A stretch of 64,000 nucleotides of DNA, from the NCBI GenBank assembly GCA_023423895.1, contig JAFAER010000207.1:1-64000 (forward strand), given 5' to 3'. The stretch comes from Pseudomonadota bacterium (GTDB taxonomy: Bacteria; Myxococcota_A; Polyangia; Polyangiales; Polyangiaceae). The position numbers were made by a program, and so were the translations under genes. Below the pieces are notes generated by a model. The model made no database searches. It had not been told where the DNA came from and saw only the letters and a list, made by a program, of their open reading frames with translations. Positions 60,148 to 64,000 of this stretch are shown piece by piece; within the stretch, counting starts at the first letter, position 1, and each line of letters starts with the position of its first letter.

Positions 60148-61958
60148 CGTCCGCTCTCCCACCACGGCGTCTCCGGGATCTTGCGCGTCGCGTTCGTGCC
60201 GCAGTGCACCTCGCCGATGCCGAGGTGGTACTCGTCCCAGTCCTCGATGAAGTCGACCGTGATGCCGATCTTCTTCATCGGCTCCGCGAATGCGGTCTTG
60301 AAGATGTCCTTGCCGCCGATCTCCGGCCCGTGCGGATCCGGCGCGCCGAAGCGGGTATCCGAGATGTAGATACCGTTCACGGTGCCAGGCTGGTAGGCGG
60401 CCGACTTGCCGGCGTATTCGATGTGGAGGAACGGCACCCGGATGATCTCGTCGTCCTTGAGGCCGGTCTCCTTCTTGATCGTCTCGAGCTGCGCGTCGAT
60501 TTCCGCGGCGGCTTCGGCGCTCGACTTCATGACCTCCGTGTCCGCGAGGACCTCGGCGATCGTGATCTCCGCCGGGTGCTCCTCGCCGGTTTCGAAGTCG
60601 ATCCATGACTTGCCGACGAACATCGGCGTGTCACCGTTGCCCGCTTTGACCGCGTCCTCGAGCATCTTCTTCGCCATTGGCGCGTCGTTGACGAGGAGCA
60701 TCCAGCCACGCGGCGTCGGAGCCTTCACGAAGGAGATGGTCTCGTCGATGTGCGCGACGAGCAGCCACGACGTGTCGACGTCGATCGGCGGCTGCATCCC
60801 CTGCGCCTCGATCATCTTCGCGAACGTCTTGTCCGGGTAATACGACTTCGTCTTGCCGCGGATCACCCGTCCGAACGGATACGAGACACCGTCCAGCTCG
60901 TACGGCGGCACCGTCTCGAAGTTGCCGAACGAGTTCAGCGTGTCCATGTCCGGGTCGTGCTCGATGTCGAACTGCTGGATGCCGGCGATGTCGCGCCCGC
61001 GCGCTTCGAACACGAACTTGCCGGCAGGGCGGAGCGGACTCTTCTCCTTGTCCGGCTCGAACACGTTCGCCGAGCGGTAGTTCACGCGGATGACGTGCTG
61101 TGTCCCGCCGGGGCCCGGCATCGACATGTACGCGGTCTCGAAGAAGTCCTGTGTCCACGGGTCGCGGTCGTCGATGAGCTTTGGCGCCGACAGTCCTGCG
61201 GCCTTGCACGAAGTCGTCAGGTCGGCGCGCATGTCCGCGTTCCCGGGCGTGAGCGTGTTCGAGACCCAGATCTGCTCGGCGGGAAGGAGATGGTGGAAGG
61301 TGAGCACCGGGGCCACCCGCAGGACCACCGTGTCCGTCGCTTCGCCCTTCGTCGGCGAGGTGACGGTGAACTGCAGCTCGACCTTGCCGTCCCACTCGTC
61401 GGCGTCGCGGACGATGTCCTTGGCCTCGATCGCCAGCTCGAAGCCGGCGCGGAGCTCCTCGAACGTGAACGAGTTGTCTTCGGGGAGGACCTCGAAGTCC
61501 GTCGCGCCTTCGCCGACCTTCTTGAAGAGGCGGACGCGCTCGACGGCGGCTTCGGTGAGGATCGAGACGTGGCCGGTCGCATCGTCGGGCGTCTTCGGCC
61601 AGGGGCGGCTCTTCAGGCGCGCGAGATCGAGAGCGTCGTCGTCGCCGTTGACGATCTCGTCGGCGGCGTCGTTGCACTTGGCGATCGTCAGGTCGTCGCC
61701 GGTCGCCTTGCAGCGTTTCTTGTCGTCGTCGATGTTCGCGAGAAAGATCGCGCCGCTCTCCTTCGTCCACTCGGTCTTCTGCGCGTCCGCGTCGTCGAAG
61801 GTGATCTCGCCGTCGCGGTTCGAGTCGCCGCGCAGATCGGCCATCACGTCAGGCTCGGGAGCCGGCTGCCCGCTGCTCGCCCCTCCGCTCTCGTCCACAC
61901 CGCATGCCATGACGCCCGCTGCGATCAGCAGCTGGCCGAACGTCCGGAAACGCACCAT
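60144..61958 (-). CDS. Exported peptidylarginine deiminase (vertebrate PAD family)
   Basis: 604 residues. A signal sequence ends near MACG (lipobox-like). Residues 38-215 match PAD_M, including the calcium loops DSNRDGE (45-51) and ANIDDD (74-79). Residues 216-604 match PAD_C: catalytic D271 (WTQD), H403 and D405 (AHIDE) and nucleophile C586 (EVHCGTN); likely guanidino-binding R320/R322. The PAD_N domain is missing. Vertebrate PADs convert peptidyl-arginine to citrulline with calcium; the extracytoplasmic place here is calcium-rich. The sequence is unrelated to Porphyromonas PPAD, which is agmatine-deiminase-like. First gene of the HEAT-deformylase unit. Confidence 0.92.
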   Translation of the reverse strand: MVRFRTFGQLLIAAGVMACGVDESGGASSGQPAPEPDVMADLRGDSNRDGEITFDDADAQKTEWTKESGAIFLANIDDDKKRCKATGDDLTIAKCNDAADEIVNGDDDALDLARLKSRPWPKTPDDATGHVSILTEAAVERVRLFKKVGEGATDFEVLPEDNSFTFEELRAGFELAIEAKDIVRDADEWDGKVELQFTVTSPTKGEATDTVVLRVAPVLTFHHLLPAEQIWVSNTLTPGNADMRADLTTSCKAAGLSAPKLIDDRDPWTQDFFETAYMSMPGPGGTQHVIRVNYRSANVFEPDKEKSPLRPAGKFVFEARGRDIAGIQQFDIEHDPDMDTLNSFGNFETVPPYELDGVSYPFGRVIRGKTKSYYPDKTFAKMIEAQGMQPPIDVDTSWLLVAHIDETISFVKAPTPRGWMLLVNDAPMAKKMLEDAVKAGNGDTPMFVGKSWIDFETGEEHPAEITIAEVLADTEVMKSSAEAAAEIDAQLETIKKETGLKDDEIIRVPFLHIEYAGKSAAYQPGTVNGIYISDTRFGAPDPHGPEIGGKDIFKTAFAEPMKKIGITVDFIEDWDEYHLGIGEVHCGTNATRKIPETPWWESGR

Positions 61959-62060
61959 GGACGACGGCTGAGCAACAATTGGGCCGCTATCCTACACCGC
62001 CAAGTACGTGGAAACGGCCGCTCTTCAAGCGGATGGAAGTGCCCGTTCGGAAGTTGACGG

Positions 62061-62080
62061 GTGAGCGACGGATTGCTCAC
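62061..62080. promoter_or_regulatory. Dyad GTGAGC-N8-GCTCAC upstream of the deiminase operon
   Basis: 6-bp perfect arms in the 213-base gap before the deiminase start. It could be an operator for the deiminase operon or a terminator-type element of the 62172 gene. Confidence 0.4.
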
Positions 62081-62171
62081 GGGTGGGACAACGGTACCAA
62101 CGCTGCGCGTTATCTCGTGACAGCGGAATCGGGCACCCTGACGACGGGACGCGTTGCTCGAAGAGCGATCG

Positions 62172-62948
62172 TCATTCGACCATGCGGAAGCGGACCGAGA
62201 GCACCGGCTCCGGATCGCGCGAGAGCTTCGCGAGGCTCGCGTCGACGAGGAACTCCGGCGTGACCTTCGGCTCGCCTCGGCCGCTCGGCGCGTGCGGAAG
62301 CGTGCCTCGAAGCTGCGCGAGCGTCCCTGTCTTGGCGGCGCTCGGCATCAGGCGAACCGCGCCGAAGCCACATTCCGACGAGACGAAGCTCGGGGCTCCC
62401 TCCGATTCCAGTGGGCGGAGCTCACGCCCTCGGTCGACGCCGCGCGCGACCAGGACGACGTCGCCGGCAGGACCGTCGCGGAAGGCCCACACAGTGACGT
62501 CGTTCGAACGCGTCATCGCCCGGAGCTCGATCGACGTCTTGCTCCTCGTCCACGCGTTCTTCGCATCGACCGCGACCTCGAGCCGTGTCCGCTCGAGCGT
62601 CGCCTTGCCGTCGTCCTCGACCAATCGCCAGACCTCGACCGGCTTGTCGACCTCCGCGGTCGAGGATCCAAGACGGAAGCTCCAGTCTCGTTCGACGATG
62701 CAGTAGCCGCGGCTCGTTGCAGCCACGACCTCGAGATAGCTTCGGGCGGCGGACGCGTGCTCCTTCACGGTGACGCCAGCGACGCCGTTCTTGTACTCCT
62801 GCGGGGCTTCGGTCCGATCGCGCGGCGCAGGCATCGTCGGAAGGCCGGAGAGCGGAGCCTTGTCGCCCGCGACGCCGGGCGAGCTTGCGAGGAGCGCGGC
62901 GGCGACGAAAGCGGGCGTGAGCGCTCGGGCAGGGGATCGGCGGAACAT
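62172..62948 (-). CDS. Hypothetical exported protein
   Basis: 258 residues. A Sec signal peptide (LTPAFVAAALLASSPGVAG) and a beta-rich domain (YLEVVAATSRGYCIVERDWSF; TLERTRLEVAVDAKNAW; DVTVWAFRDGPAGDVVLVARG) with two Cys. No family is recognised. The ATG overlaps the upstream cytochrome stop (TGATG), so the two are translationally coupled and may work together in the periplasm. Confidence 0.65.
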   Translation of the reverse strand: MFRRSPARALTPAFVAAALLASSPGVAGDKAPLSGLPTMPAPRDRTEAPQEYKNGVAGVTVKEHASAARSYLEVVAATSRGYCIVERDWSFRLGSSTAEVDKPVEVWRLVEDDGKATLERTRLEVAVDAKNAWTRSKTSIELRAMTRSNDVTVWAFRDGPAGDVVLVARGVDRGRELRPLESEGAPSFVSSECGFGAVRLMPSAAKTGTLAQLRGTLPHAPSGRGEPKVTPEFLVDASLAKLSRDPEPVLSVRFRMVE

Positions 62949-64000
62949 CAAAGGGTCTCCAGGTAGGCTTCGAGGTCGGCGAGCTCGCTGGGCGAGAGGT
63001 GTTTCGTGTGGCCCATCTTGCCGTCCGACTTCACGAGGAGCGTCCGGAGGTCCGCGTAACGCCCGTCGTGGAAGTAGGGCGCCGAGCCTGCGACGAAGCG
63101 AAGCGAGGGCGTGTCGAATTTCGAGTGGACATCGGCCCTTCCGCGGCTCTTCACGTCGTGTTGCGAACCGTCGGGAAGGTCGCCGGAGGCGCCGTGGCAG
63201 CCAGCGCAGCCAGCCTCCTCCGACTGGTAGATCGCAAGCCCGCGCGTGACGGCGTCGTTCGACGGGCGCTCCTGGGTGGGCGGCGGACGCATCGAGCGGA
63301 CGTACGCGACGAGCGCGTCCTTGTCCTCGCCCTCGAGCCCCGTTCCGCCGAGGCGCTTCACCGTCCCGACGAGGTGCCTGTGCACGTCCGGCGCGTCGCC
63401 GTTCCAGCCGAACGGGGCGGCGCCGTCGAGCCGGCCGGCGAGCATCGGCGTCTGACGCGGTCCTTTCGGTGATGACCAGACGAGCGTGTCGTCTCGGCCG
63501 TCGGGGTGACAGCTCGCGCACGCACGGCCGTCGTTGGAGATCCGCGCGTCCGTCGTGGAGTGGAAGAGGATGCGTCCGCGCTCGATCTTCGGGTCTTCGT
63601 GCGTGCGCACGAGCGTCATGCTCGAGAGCGCGAAGGGCCTCGGCTTCGCGTCGCCGTCTGCGCCGATCGCGATGGTCGTCAGCGCATGCGCGAACTGCGA
63701 CCAGACCACGGCGCGATCGTGCTCCTCGTCGAGCGCGATCGCCGTCGGTCCGGCGGGCACTCTCCACCGCTTCACCGCGACGTCGTGCGGATTGACTGCG
63801 TCGGCGTCGAAGAGGACCACGGAGTCCTCACCGAGGCACGTCACGAAGAGGCCCGCTTTTCCCGCGGTTGCTGCGCGTGGCAGGGCGCAGCGAGCTGCGG
63901 CCCCGTCGAGGCCTTCGCGAAGCGTCGTCGACTCTGCCACGAGCTTGCCGGTCCCCTCGTCGATGACGGGGACGTGAAAGACCTCCGCTTCGCGGCCCTC
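62948..64000 (-). CDS. Di-heme c-type cytochrome with beta-propeller-like N-terminus, partial
   Basis: The frame is open to the right edge, so the N-terminus lies outside. Visible residues first show propeller-like strands (GLFVTCLGEDSVVLFDADAVN; GPTAIALDEEHDRAVVWSQF), then two c-heme motifs, CASCHPDGRD and CAGCHGASGD, with a conserved GHTKHLSPSE segment near the end supplying a Met or His ligand. The layout is like MauG/cytochrome-c-peroxidase-type proteins fused to a propeller. Coupled to 62172. Confidence 0.85.
   Translation of the reverse strand, partial: EGREAEVFHVPVIDEGTGKLVAESTTLREGLDGAAARCALPRAATAGKAGLFVTCLGEDSVVLFDADAVNPHDVAVKRWRVPAGPTAIALDEEHDRAVVWSQFAHALTTIAIGADGDAKPRPFALSSMTLVRTHEDPKIERGRILFHSTTDARISNDGRACASCHPDGRDDTLVWSSPKGPRQTPMLAGRLDGAAPFGWNGDAPDVHRHLVGTVKRLGGTGLEGEDKDALVAYVRSMRPPPTQERPSNDAVTRGLAIYQSEEAGCAGCHGASGDLPDGSQHDVKSRGRADVHSKFDTPSLRFVAGSAPYFHDGRYADLRTLLVKSDGKMGHTKHLSPSELADLEAYLETL

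Noticed and set aside
1..64000. tRNA, rRNA, insertion sequences, integrase, phage or restriction genes
   Set aside because: I looked through intergenic stretches and translated frames and found no tRNA T-loop pattern, transposase, integrase or methylase-restriction motif.

Overview
The window is GC-rich chromosomal DNA, very probably from a myxobacterium (Myxococcota, Polyangiales-like; the genus cannot be fixed from sequence alone). Supporting signs are very high GC at third codon positions, dense lipoprotein genes, Ser/Thr protein kinases (one with a receiver domain, one with a TolB-like/TPR tail), a fibro-slime protein with Cys-rich DUF4215-type repeats, a sigma-54 activator, SUMF1-type and c-type cytochrome lipoproteins, and many short GA- or GC-rich tandem repeats between genes. 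I see no tRNA, rRNA, CRISPR array, insertion sequence or phage gene.

Layout. 1-3182: a C21 tract, then an LLM flavoenzyme coupled to a NudC-like NUDIX hydrolase, then an aldo/keto reductase behind a leader with three perfect hairpins. 3198-9149: methyltransferase, Omp85-like barrel protein, sirtuin, a HPF-like protein with a basic tail, and two envelope proteins. 9533-15193: a dimethylglycine-dehydrogenase-like FAD/GcvT enzyme, a 51-residue Lys-rich protein, and a minus-strand group (DsbA-like protein, lipoprotein, membrane-anchored PfpI) with a YbaK-like protein upstream of it. 15297-18749: a sigma-54 activator with candidate sigma-54 promoters and a shared sequence motif on both sides, next to an orphan histidine kinase and an HdeD-like membrane protein. 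18976-33840: lipoprotein, ABC exporter, glycoside hydrolase, a DTW/DnaQ-like fusion, SDR, a relic of an Fpg-type zinc finger, receiver-kinase fusion, SUMF1 lipoprotein, Tat-exported AKR, pirin and hypotheticals. 34028-39188: a lipoprotein, the radical-SAM/UdgX DNA-repair pair, an Mpo1-like protein, TetR with a palindromic operator, and a FrnE-like DsbA. 39255-47592: a lipoprotein built from two repeats, PLP decarboxylase, HMG-CoA-synthase-like enzyme and the pntAB transhydrogenase. 47859-58092: membrane/envelope hypotheticals, GFA protein, a mono-heme lipoprotein, the TPM/Tim44-like pair, a Ser/Thr kinase and the fibro-slime protein. 58394-64000: an operon encoding an exported peptide deformylase, an exported HEAT-repeat protein and an exported vertebrate-type peptidylarginine deiminase, then a two-gene unit with a di-heme cytochrome that runs off the right edge.

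How genes work together. Coupled pairs (ATGA, GTGA or similar overlaps) are LLM-NudC, radical SAM-UdgX, pntA-pntB, TPM-Tim44, deiminase-HEAT and cytochrome-62172. The most promising unit for new biology is the 58394-61958 operon: all three products carry export signals and two are protein-modifying enzymes, one a calcium-type peptidylarginine deiminase with every catalytic residue intact. The second is the possible sigma-54 circuit at 15205-18749. All functional statements are from motif reading by eye, not database searches.
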